Shown in pieces: positions 1 to 5,900 of a stretch of 9,535 nt of DNA (positions within the stretch are counted from its first letter, which is position 1; every line of letters begins with the position of its first letter). The position numbers and the translations under genes are program-made. Location of the stretch: the NCBI GenBank assembly GCA_026983855.1, contig JALSTE010000560.1:1-9535 (forward strand), in the 5' to 3' direction. This stretch comes from Acidimicrobiia bacterium. GTDB taxonomy: Bacteria > Actinomycetota > Acidimicrobiia > Acidimicrobiales > Poriferisodalaceae. The notes under the pieces were generated by a model that searched no databases, had not been told where the DNA came from, and saw only the letters and a list, made by a program, of their open reading frames with translations.

Positions 1-739
1 GGACGTAGCCGGGTCCGGCCGTCAGGGGTCCCAGGTCGGCGATCTCCTCGAATTCGCTCTCCCCGAACTCGATGGTGCCGGGTCCGGAGTGGACGGTACC
101 GATCCGGAAGTCGGAGATCCTGGCCCGTTGGTACTCATGCACCGCCGGCTGGTCGCCGTCGATGGAGGGCCACAACCGGGTGTGCAGCAGGGGACTGGCG
201 ACCGAGGGGGGATAGAACTTCTCCTTCACCTCCCGCAGCTCCACGCTGAGGGTCACCAGGCGGCGCCCCAGGGCCGACACGTGGGCGGAGAAGGTGGAAC
301 CCGCCTCCTTGGCGAATCCCCCTCGGCCGAACTCCACCGGGCGGGTCATGTGGATCTCACCGAGTTTCTTGGGGAAGCCCTGGATGAGTCCCCTCACCAG
401 GGACAGGTCCGAGTCCACCCAGATGTAGGGGATGCGGGCCATCCGGCGTTCCTCGAAGGTGCCGTAGAGGATGCAGTACGCCTCCTTGTACTGGCCCGAG
501 GCGGGATCGTCGCGGATACGGGGGTCGTGGTCGGCGGCCGAGCACCAGTCGGCGAACACGAAGGAACCCGAGCCGTCCCCCACCGCGGTCATCCCCGGGG
601 GCATGAGGCCCGCCACCCGGTCGGGATCGGCGGTGAAGTCCACCGAGATGATCTCCCCGGAGTAGTGCCAGGGCGGCGGGGGGAGCAGCGAGGCCCGGCC
701 CGTCGGTGTCTGGGGCAGTGTCCAGCCCTTGAGGGTCAT
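1..739 (-). CDS. Acetoacetate decarboxylase (ADC) superfamily protein, partial (C-terminus beyond left edge)
   Basis: Seen: an open frame of 246 codons from the ATG at 739-737, running off the window edge without a stop. A strong Shine-Dalgarno (AGGAGAG, 746-752) lies 6 nt upstream, and the start overlaps the stop of the aldehyde dehydrogenase gene as ATGA. The fold signature is GFPKKL (residues 121-126), preceded by VRGLIQ. In Clostridium acetobutylicum ADC the equivalent YPKKL holds the Schiff-base lysine K115, so K124 should be the catalytic lysine and K125 its pKa-lowering neighbour. E86 (in QYKEAYCIL) aligns with the clostridial E76. By my alignment, the clostridial substrate-pocket residues R29 and E61 fall on G28 and V61, so acetoacetate is probably not the substrate. 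Inference: because it is translationally coupled to a homoprotocatechuate meta-cleavage operon, it may act on a keto acid of that pathway, for example in place of the usual HpaG decarboxylase. Family length is about 250-270 residues, so little is missing. Family call firm, substrate unknown. Confidence 0.85.
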   Translation of the reverse strand, partial: MTLKGWTLPQTPTGRASLLPPPPWHYSGEIISVDFTADPDRVAGLMPPGMTAVGDGSGSFVFADWCSAADHDPRIRDDPASGQYKEAYCILYGTFEERRMARIPYIWVDSDLSLVRGLIQGFPKKLGEIHMTRPVEFGRGGFAKEAGSTFSAHVSALGRRLVTLSVELREVKEKFYPPSVASPLLHTRLWPSIDGDQPAVHEYQRARISDFRIGTVHSGPGTIEFGESEFEEIADLGPLTAGPGYV

Positions 740-2214
740 GTTGATCTCTCCTGGTCGTCACGCCGGGTGGCGATGTTCTTCACGTCGGCGTAGAAGTCGA
801 AGCTCCAGCGCCCCCCTTCGCGGCCGATACCGGAGTCTCGCGCCCCGCCGAAGGGGGCATCCAGGTCCCGGACGAAGAAGCAGTTGACCCACACGGTTCC
901 GGCCACCACCCGGCGGGCCAGACGGTCGGCCCGGTCGGGATCGGAGGTGTAGATCATGGCGGCCAGGCCGTAGTGGGTGTCGTTGGCCAGTTCCACGGCC
1001 TCGGTGTCCGACTCCCACGTCTGCCACACCAGGACCGGCCCGAACACCTCCCTCTGGACGATCTCCCAGGACTGGTCGACGTCGGTGAGGATGGTGGGTG
1101 AGTAGTAGAGCTCGCCCGCCGGGTGGGGACCCCCACCTATCAACGGACGGGCGCCCTGTTCCCGGGCCCGGTCCACGAACCCCGACACCCGATCGAACTG
1201 ACGGCGGGTGATGAGGGGCCCGATCCGGGTGGCCAGGTCGCGGGGGTCCCCGACCGGCAGGTGATCCACCGCCGCCGTCACCCTCCCGAGGAGGTCGTCG
1301 GCCACCGACCGGTGCACCAGGATCCGGGTCCCGGCCAGGCACACCTGACCGGCGTTGATGAACTGGTGGGCGATGGTGCGGGCGGCGGAGTCCAGGTCGG
1401 CGTCATCGCACACGATGAACGGGGACTTGCCCCCCAGCTCGAAGCTGACCGGGGTCAGGCTCCGGGCGGCCGAACGCCCGATGACCCGGGCGGTGTCAGT
1501 TGAACCGGTGAAGCTGATCCGGGCCAGGTCGGGATGGTCGACCAGGGGTTGGCCGGCCCTGGACCCGGTTCCCTGGACCACGTTGAGCACCCCCGGCGGT
1601 AACCCGGCCTCGGCCGACAGGTCGGCCAGCAGGGAGCAGGTCAGGGGGGCCCACTCGGGTGGCTTGAGGACCACGGTGCTCCCGGCGGCCAGGGCCGGTC
1701 CCACCTTCCAGGTGCTGAGCATGAAGGGGGCGTTCCAGGGGGTGATGAGGGCCGCCACCCCCGAGGGTTGGTACACCACCTCGTTGCGGACCGAACCCTC
1801 GATCACCTCGGTGGGCAGGTTGCGGGCCAGGTCGGCGAAGTGGGAGATGTTGAGGGCCCCCCGGGCCATGACGTTCTTCCGGTTTCCGATGAGCAGGGAA
1901 CCGTTGTCGGTGGTCTCCACCGCCGCCAGCTCGTCGTTGTGCTCGCGGATGGCCCGGGCCAGGCGGTCCAGGTACTCCCCCCGACCCTCGGGCCCCAGCT
2001 CGGCCCAGGCGGGGAAGGCCCGGCGGGCGGCGTCCACCGCGGCGTCCACCTCATCGGCCCCGGCGGATGACACCTCGGCCAGGTGGGCCCCGTCGATCGG
2101 TGACTCGACCGCGAAGGTCTCCCCCGACTCCACCCGGGCCCCGTCTATCCAGTGGCGGGTGTCCACGGGGACCCCCGCCACCTCGACCGTGTGGGGATCG
2201 GAACCCGTGCTCAC
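736..2214 (-). CDS. hpaE: 5-carboxymethyl-2-hydroxymuconate semialdehyde dehydrogenase (HpaE/HpcC type)
   Basis: NAD-dependent aldehyde dehydrogenase of 492 residues, the normal length. It would oxidise the ring-cleavage product of homoprotocatechuate, 5-carboxymethyl-2-hydroxymuconate semialdehyde, to the dicarboxylate in the cytoplasm. Seen: TPWNAPFMLSTWK (158-170) with the oxyanion asparagine N161; the general base E259 in FELGGKSPF; the nucleophile C292 in GQVCLAGTR; E389 in QREVFGPV; and a C-terminal WVNCFFVRDLDAPFGG followed by SGIGREGG. The last pattern marks the HpaE / 2-hydroxymuconate- and aminomuconate-semialdehyde dehydrogenase branch. Residue assignments follow known ALDH conservation. 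The start is GTG (2214-2212), chosen because GGAGGAG (2219-2225) sits 4 nt upstream and the homologous core begins soon after. Neighbours: the hpaD-like dioxygenase upstream fixes the likely substrate, and the ADC-like gene downstream overlaps it by 4 nt (ATGA). A hydroxymuconate or aminomuconate semialdehyde substrate remains possible on sequence alone. Confidence 0.9.
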   Translation of the reverse strand: MSTGSDPHTVEVAGVPVDTRHWIDGARVESGETFAVESPIDGAHLAEVSSAGADEVDAAVDAARRAFPAWAELGPEGRGEYLDRLARAIREHNDELAAVETTDNGSLLIGNRKNVMARGALNISHFADLARNLPTEVIEGSVRNEVVYQPSGVAALITPWNAPFMLSTWKVGPALAAGSTVVLKPPEWAPLTCSLLADLSAEAGLPPGVLNVVQGTGSRAGQPLVDHPDLARISFTGSTDTARVIGRSAARSLTPVSFELGGKSPFIVCDDADLDSAARTIAHQFINAGQVCLAGTRILVHRSVADDLLGRVTAAVDHLPVGDPRDLATRIGPLITRRQFDRVSGFVDRAREQGARPLIGGGPHPAGELYYSPTILTDVDQSWEIVQREVFGPVLVWQTWESDTEAVELANDTHYGLAAMIYTSDPDRADRLARRVVAGTVWVNCFFVRDLDAPFGGARDSGIGREGGRWSFDFYADVKNIATRRDDQERST

Positions 2215-2291
2215 GCCGCTCCTCCCCCGAGCCCACCCTCTCCGGTGGGCTGGGTCATGGTGGGTGCCTTCCGGGTGGGGACGAGGGTCAT
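2211..2291 (-). CDS. Possible 26-residue coupling ORF bridging hpaD and hpaE
   Basis: Seen: an ATG at 2291-2289 overlaps the hpaD stop as ATGA. The frame stays open for 26 codons (begins MTLVPTRKAPTM, ends GGLGGGAA) and stops at TGA 2213-2211, which overlaps the GTG start of hpaE as GTGA. It therefore fills the whole 73-nt gap between the two genes, with 4-nt overlaps at both ends. The peptide is rich in Gly, Thr and Pro, has no recognisable domain and is not predicted to be a functional protein. Inference: it may carry ribosomes terminating on hpaD forward to the hpaE start. It may equally be chance, since stop codons are rare in DNA this GC-rich and hpaE has its own good ribosome-binding site. 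A second in-frame ATG lies at 2258-2256. Confidence 0.3.
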   Translation of the reverse strand: MTLVPTRKAPTMTQPTGEGGLGGGAA

Positions 2292-3157
2292 GTGGGCACC
2301 CCCTCGGTGAGGTCGAACATCATGTGGATCTCGCCGGTGCCCAGGGAACTCTCGTAGGCCGACATGGCCCGGCCCCGGGATCTCCACTCCCGGCCGCCGA
2401 ACAGGCCCGCCATTATCAGGTAGTGGCCGAAGCGGCCCTCCGGGGAGGTGGCCAGGTACTCGGGGTACATGTCGATCACCGCGGCGTGGTCGCCCCGCTC
2501 CCAGTGGGCGATCACCCTCTCGTCCATCTCCCGGGCCTCGGGGGTGACGATCTCCGAGGGGTCGAATCCCATGTGGTCGGGGAGCTCCATGAGGGGCCAG
2601 AAGCGGTGGCTGAGGGCCCCCCCGCCGATGAACATGACCCTCTCGTCGGACTCGGCGACCGCCCGGGCCACCACCTCCCCGAAGGCCAGGAAGTCTTCGA
2701 GGGTGGCGGTCTGGCAGGTGCTCAGCGAGAGGGTCCTCTCACCTCGCAGGAGGTGGCGCTGCAGGTTCAGGGTGGGGTACTCCGGGGCCAGGGACCGGTT
2801 GGTGGCGTTGGTGGTGGGCACCCCCTCGGCCTTGGCCCGGGCGTGGATCAGGGCCGCCAGCTCGGGGCTGCCGGGGTAGTCGTAGGAGTAGTCGGCGATG
2901 ACCCGGGGAAGCTCCCCCGAGGTGTACACCCCGCGGTAGTGGTCGGCCCCGGCCAGGACGTGGCCGGTGAGGGAGAACCAGTGGGTGTCGACTATGGCCA
3001 GGGTCGTGGGTCGCAGTTCGTCCATGGCGGCCCGGACCCGGGCCAGTCCCTCGACCAGGGTGGTGTCGACACCACCGCCCATGCGTCGACGGGCCTCCTC
3101 GTCCATCACGATGGTCGGAATGTGGGACAGCACCGCCGCCCCGACTATCTCACCCAT
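2288..3157 (-). CDS. hpaD: Homoprotocatechuate (3,4-dihydroxyphenylacetate) 2,3-dioxygenase, class III extradiol (LigB fold)
   Basis: Ring-cleaving non-haem iron dioxygenase of 289 residues, close to the 283 of E. coli HpaD/HpcB. It opens homoprotocatechuate between C2 and C3 to give 5-carboxymethyl-2-hydroxymuconate semialdehyde. Seen: SHIP with H12 and DTHW with H59 are the two histidine iron ligands of class III enzymes. LSHRF with H184 matches the catalytic acid histidine, and the acidic ligand is probably E240 (SPEGRFGH). Shared HpaD-specific stretches include ADHYRGVYTSGELP (71-84) and ALSHRF. Assignments are by comparison with remembered E. coli HpaD and LigB. The ATG at 3157-3155 is chosen because GGGAGCAGG lies just upstream and the protein then starts MGEIVGAAVLSHIP, like the family. 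Odd: this start region (RBS, ATG and next codons) is repeated twice more upstream (see repeat). hpaB lies upstream and hpaE downstream, which supports the substrate call. Confidence 0.92.
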   Translation of the reverse strand: MGEIVGAAVLSHIPTIVMDEEARRRMGGGVDTTLVEGLARVRAAMDELRPTTLAIVDTHWFSLTGHVLAGADHYRGVYTSGELPRVIADYSYDYPGSPELAALIHARAKAEGVPTTNATNRSLAPEYPTLNLQRHLLRGERTLSLSTCQTATLEDFLAFGEVVARAVAESDERVMFIGGGALSHRFWPLMELPDHMGFDPSEIVTPEAREMDERVIAHWERGDHAAVIDMYPEYLATSPEGRFGHYLIMAGLFGGREWRSRGRAMSAYESSLGTGEIHMMFDLTEGVPT

Positions 3158-3209
3158 GTCCTGCTCCCGTGTTCATCCGGTCCTCCGTCTCCCGTGTGTC
3201 CTCACCCAT
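3150..3209 (-). other. Upstream short ORF 2 before hpaD (19 codons)
   Basis: Seen: it starts at the ATG of the middle repeat copy (3209-3207), preceded by the same GGGAGCAGG ribosome-binding site as hpaD. It encodes MGEDTRETEDRMNTGAGHG and stops at TGA 3152-3150. The stop overlaps the hpaD start by 8 nt in ATGGGTGA, an arrangement that would allow terminating ribosomes to restart on hpaD. No function is expected for the peptide. Whether it is translated is inference. Confidence 0.35.
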
Positions 3210-3255
3210 GTCCTGCTCCCGTGTTCATCCGGTCCGGCTGCTCCCCTGCACCCAT
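3202..3255 (-). other. Upstream short ORF 1 before hpaD (17 codons)
   Basis: Seen: it starts at the ATG of the repeat copy farthest from hpaD (3255-3253), again behind GGGAGCAGG. It encodes MGAGEQPDRMNTGAGHG and stops at TGA 3204-3202, overlapping the start of the next short ORF by 8 nt. It shares its last nine residues with the second short ORF because both read through the same repeat. Translation is unproven. Confidence 0.3.
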
Positions 3256-3325
3256 GTCCTGCTCCCGTGTTCATCCGGTCCGGCTGCTCCCCTGCGTCAT
3301 TCCGTGGGTTCCGCGCCGGCGGGGC

Positions 3326-4771
3326 TCACCACGGGGCGATCTGCTCCTGGAACTCGTCGAAGAGCTTCCACTCGTGGTCCCGCTGGGCGGTGAAGTGGGC
3401 CACCTGGTACATGCGGGGGGCCGAGGCGAGGTAGAAGCGTTCGTAGAGTTCGGTACGTCCGGCCAGCCCGGTGCCGGCGAAGTCCCAGGCGGTGCGGAAC
3501 ACCCTCATCCTTTCGGCCGCATCGTGGTCTCCCGCCCCGGTGAGGTACCGGTCGATGTGGGGGCGGAGTTCGGGGTCGTCCATCTCCCCCGAACTGGCCA
3601 CGGCCAGCAGGTTGTGGGATCCGAGCTGGCGGATGATCTCGTTGGTGCGGACCATCCAACCCGGCACCGTGGGCCTCAGGGCCACGAACGGGGCGTCGTC
3701 GCACAGCCAGGCCCCCTCGCCCCAGTCCCGGGAATCGGCCTCGGCGGCCCGGACCGCGCTCCTGACCAACTGGTGGTAGGTCCACACCTCGCCCAGGAGC
3801 TGGTTGGTGGTGGGGTTCGCCCCGTTGAGGACGTCGACCATCCGGTTGAGCATCTCGTAGGCGAACTGGAACTTCACCATGGCCCGGATGGACGTCTGCT
3901 GCATGATGTTGGCCACCCACCCCCGGGCCATGACCATGTTGTAGACGTGGGAGCTGCCGTCGAGGAACACCCGGTGGGAGGGCACCTCGACGTCGTCGAA
4001 GATCACGAAGGCGTCCTGCTCGTCGAAGCGGCTGGAGAAGGGCCGGTCCACCGGAGACAGGGGGGAGGAGTAGCTGTCCCGGCAGATGAACTTGAGTCCG
4101 GGGGTGTTCATGGGGATGGAGAAGGCCAGGGCGTAGGCGTCGGCCCCCTTGGGAATGGGCTGCCCGGGGTAGACGGTGATCTCGTCGGCGAAGGGGGCCA
4201 GGGTGGCCAGGACCCGCGCCCCCCGCACGATGATGCCGTTGTCGGTGTCGGCGACCTTGTGGAGGGCGACCTCGCCTCCCCCCGCCTCGGTGTCGGGTAC
4301 GGACTTGTCGATGGTGGGGTGGACGATCACGTGGGTGAGGGACAGGTCCCGGCGGGCCACCTCCCTCTGGAACTCCACCAGGTTGCGGGCCCCGGTCTCA
4401 TTGCCGTCGAGGGCCCAGAGGTGGGCCAGGGCCGCGAAACCGGCGAAGCTGACGTTGACGTAGTCGGGGGAGCGGCCCATCATCCCGACGTGGTAGCGGG
4501 CCATGCGCTCCAGGGCCCGGTGGCGGACGTCGAGGTCCCCGGGGCTCCGGGGCAGCATGTGGGCGGCGTTCATCGGTCCCCCGTCCACGGGATCCTCGAT
4601 GATGCACTCATCGGCGTGCTCGAGCACGTAGTCGTACCACCCGGCCATTCCGTGGGCGGCCCCGGTGAGCTTGGGATGGGTGGTCACGTCGGTGACCTTC
4701 TCCCCCTCCAGCCAGAGCTCCCGGCCGTCCCGGAGCCCCTCCAGGAATTCCCGTCCCGTCCTCACTGCCAT
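3326..4771 (-). CDS. hpaB: 4-hydroxyphenylacetate 3-monooxygenase, oxygenase component (HpaB family)
   Basis: Large component of a two-component FADH2-dependent aromatic hydroxylase; it adds a second hydroxyl to 4-hydroxyphenylacetate to form homoprotocatechuate. The length is 481 residues, the same as Thermus thermophilus HpaB, with the acyl-CoA-dehydrogenase-like fold: N-terminal helices (about 1-145), a beta domain (about 146-275) and a C-terminal helical bundle. Seen: GRSPDYVNVS (99-108) gives R100 and Y104, and LTHVIVHPTIDKS gives H147. These match the substrate-contacting Arg100, Tyr104 and His142 known from the Thermus enzyme. The start is ATG 4771-4769, with a weak GGTGA 4 nt upstream. 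It is the first gene of the catabolic run, about 105 nt downstream of a predicted promoter at 4884-4912. The flavin reductase partner (HpaC) is not in the window and must be encoded elsewhere. A related phenol substrate cannot be excluded, but hpaD and hpaE next door favour 4-hydroxyphenylacetate. Confidence 0.92.
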   Translation of the reverse strand: MAVRTGREFLEGLRDGRELWLEGEKVTDVTTHPKLTGAAHGMAGWYDYVLEHADECIIEDPVDGGPMNAAHMLPRSPGDLDVRHRALERMARYHVGMMGRSPDYVNVSFAGFAALAHLWALDGNETGARNLVEFQREVARRDLSLTHVIVHPTIDKSVPDTEAGGGEVALHKVADTDNGIIVRGARVLATLAPFADEITVYPGQPIPKGADAYALAFSIPMNTPGLKFICRDSYSSPLSPVDRPFSSRFDEQDAFVIFDDVEVPSHRVFLDGSSHVYNMVMARGWVANIMQQTSIRAMVKFQFAYEMLNRMVDVLNGANPTTNQLLGEVWTYHQLVRSAVRAAEADSRDWGEGAWLCDDAPFVALRPTVPGWMVRTNEIIRQLGSHNLLAVASSGEMDDPELRPHIDRYLTGAGDHDAAERMRVFRTAWDFAGTGLAGRTELYERFYLASAPRMYQVAHFTAQRDHEWKLFDEFQEQIAPW

Positions 4772-4883
4772 GTGGTCACCGCCGTGTGCTGAGTGTCATG
4801 AGTGTCCTGTGGGGACGGGCGCCGCCATTCCGCGTCGAGATCGGGCCGCACGGTGTCCCCCCGGGTCGAGCCCGGACTCCAGC
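4772..4883 (-). other. Predicted 5' leader of the hpaB transcript with a 7-codon ORF
   Basis: Non-coding stretch between the predicted promoter and hpaB. Seen: a tiny frame MTLSTRR (ATG 4799-4797, TGA 4778-4776) ends 4 nt before the hpaB start, and a 9-bp-spaced tandem repeat TGAGTGTC occurs at 4790-4797 and 4799-4806 (plus strand). Neither has a recognised role. No riboswitch or T-tract terminator was seen. Confidence 0.25.
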
Positions 4884-4912
4884 ACCATATTGGTTTGAAA
4901 TCTAACTATCAA
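4884..4912 (-). promoter_or_regulatory. Predicted sigma70-type promoter of the hpaB-hpaD-hpaE-ADC operon
   Basis: Seen on the minus strand: TTGATA (4912-4907) and TATGGT (4889-4884), separated by exactly 17 nt. They match the consensus TTGACA and TATAAT in 5 of 6 and 4 of 6 positions. The stretch 4887-4912 is an AT-rich island in otherwise very GC-rich DNA. It points at hpaB, with transcription expected to start near 4877. The -35 box lies inside the last codons of marR. Confidence 0.6.
4895..4912. promoter_or_regulatory. Candidate MarR-family operator (18-bp imperfect inverted repeat)
   Basis: Seen: TTGAAATCTAACTATCAA, an imperfect palindrome of the form TTGAnAnnTAnnTnTCAA. MarR dimers typically bind AT-rich palindromes of about 16-20 bp. 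This one covers the -35 box and part of the spacer of the promoter at 4884-4912, so a bound repressor would block RNA polymerase. It also spans the marR stop codon (TAG, 4904-4902). Assignment to the adjacent MarR protein is inference. Confidence 0.55.
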
Positions 4913-5405
4913 GCGGTCCCGGACGGTTCCCGATGGTCCGGTGGAGCAGATCGGCCAGCACCGCCAGTTCGTCGGGATCGAGATCGGACAGCCAGCGCCC
5001 CTCCCGGCGGTTGTGCTCCAGATAGGCGGCGCGGGTTCGGGTGCGCCCCTCCGGTGTGAGCTCGACGGTGACCACCCGGCCGTCGTCGGAGCGGCGGCTG
5101 CGCTCTATCAGACCCTTGCCCTCGAGGGTCTTGAGGGCACTGGAAATGGACGCCCGCGAAACCCCCGAGAGGCGGGCCAACTGGGCCGGTTCCAGGGGAC
5201 CGGATACCCACAGGGCGAACATGACCCGGAATCCGGCCCAACTCCACCCCGCCGGCCGGTGGACGTGGGCCTCCAGATCGCTCACCAGCAGGTTGACCAA
5301 CCGGACCATGTCGAACACCACGGCCATGGCCCCGGGATCGGCCTCGGGGACCTCCCGGGTGATCCGGTCCCGGGCGACCTCGGTGAAGTCGGCGGGACCA
5401 CCCAC
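4902..5405 (-). CDS. MarR-family transcriptional regulator (HpaR-like by position)
   Basis: Winged-helix DNA-binding protein of 167 residues, expected to act as a dimer. Seen: the helix-turn-helix falls at about 72-98 (PAQLARLSGVSRASISSALK, residues 73-92, includes the recognition helix), followed by KGLIERSRRSDDGR and the wing strand VVTVELTPEG, all typical of MarR. N- and C-terminal helices would form the dimer interface. The start is GTG 5405-5403, supported by GGAGG inside the end of greA, 7 nt upstream. The gene begins 2 nt after the greA stop. Inference: the classical HPA regulators HpaR/HpcR are MarR proteins that repress their operon until the aromatic acid binds, and this gene's place directly ahead of hpaB with a palindrome at 4895-4912 suggests the same role. 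The ligand is not readable from sequence. Confidence 0.9.
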   Translation of the reverse strand: MGGPADFTEVARDRITREVPEADPGAMAVVFDMVRLVNLLVSDLEAHVHRPAGWSWAGFRVMFALWVSGPLEPAQLARLSGVSRASISSALKTLEGKGLIERSRRSDDGRVVTVELTPEGRTRTRAAYLEHNRREGRWLSDLDPDELAVLADLLHRTIGNRPGPLDS

Positions 5406-5407
5406 CG

Positions 5408-5878
5408 TCAGGCCTCCACGCCCACTATCTCGACTGATATCCGGGCCCCGTTGGGGGCCTCGAACTCAATCGTGTCGCCGGGGTGGTGACCCTCCAGGGC
5501 CTGGCCCAGGGGGGACTGGGGGGAGCACACGTCGAGGTCGGAGTGCTTCTCCTCGATGGAGCCGAACAGCAGTTTCTCGGTGAAGTCGTCGCCCTCGTAG
5601 CGCAGTTCGACCACACACCCGGGAATGACCTCGCCGTCGCCGGATCCGTCGATGATCTCGCTGTTCTCGATGATGGACTGGAGGTGACGGATCCTCCCCT
5701 CCATCTTGCCCTGCTCCTCCTTGGCGGCGTGGTAGTCGCCGTTCTCGGAGAGGTCACCCAGCAGGCGGGCCTGCTCGATCTTGTCGGCGATGTCTATTCG
5801 TCCGCGCGTGGTCAGATCCCGGTGCTCCTCGACCAGACGGTCGAAGGCGGCTTGGGAGAGTCGGTGGATCTCGGCCAT
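5408..5878 (-). CDS. greA: Transcription elongation factor GreA
   Basis: GreA, 156 residues (E. coli GreA is 158). It enters the RNA polymerase secondary channel and stimulates cleavage of backtracked RNA. Seen: an N-terminal coiled coil (about 1-75) whose tip carries GDLSENGDYHAAKEEQG, with D42 and E45 matching the E. coli D41/E44 pair that coordinates the catalytic metal. This is followed by EGRIRHLQSII, and then the FKBP-like C-terminal domain with SPLGQALEGHHPGDTIEF and a final RISVEIVGVEA. The start is ATG 5878-5876. The frame is open far upstream, but the family begins here (MAEIHRLSQAAFDRL). The ribosome-binding site is poor, while TACCCT 7 nt before the ATG could be a -10 box, so the mRNA may be nearly leaderless (inference). 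It is divergent from leuB and directly followed by the marR gene. Confidence 0.95.
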   Translation of the reverse strand: MAEIHRLSQAAFDRLVEEHRDLTTRGRIDIADKIEQARLLGDLSENGDYHAAKEEQGKMEGRIRHLQSIIENSEIIDGSGDGEVIPGCVVELRYEGDDFTEKLLFGSIEEKHSDLDVCSPQSPLGQALEGHHPGDTIEFEAPNGARISVEIVGVEA

Positions 5879-5900
5879 TCCCCAGAGGGTAGAGCCACGT

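Larger units (their letters stand above)
3149..3295 (-). repeat. Three tandem copies of the hpaD translation-start region
   Basis: Seen: a 33-bp core, beginning CACCCATGTCCTGC on the plus strand, occurs identically at 3151-3183, 3203-3235 and 3249-3281. The second and third copies are part of a perfect 46-bp direct repeat (3203-3248 and 3249-3294, plus one more matching base). The first and second are 52 bp apart and diverge after the core. On the minus strand each core holds a ribosome-binding site (GGGAGCAGG) and ATGGGTG. The leftmost copy is the real start of hpaD, so the gene's initiation signal exists in triplicate. Both spacings are 1 modulo 3, which sets up the overlapping short frames described separately. 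The likely origin is slippage or unequal exchange, and copy number may vary between strains. Confidence 0.95.

Noticed and set aside
3149..3295. CRISPR-like reading of the three spaced repeats
   Set aside because: The spacers are 13-19 bp and partly identical, only three units exist, and each repeat contains the hpaD ribosome-binding site and start codon, so this is a duplicated gene start.
1355..4792. A very long plus-strand open frame (over 1,100 codons) running antisense to hpaE, hpaD and hpaB
   Set aside because: It is low-complexity (Gly/Val/His/Pro-rich), matches no family, and exists because GC-rich codon bias removes stops from the opposite strand of real genes whose motifs are clear.
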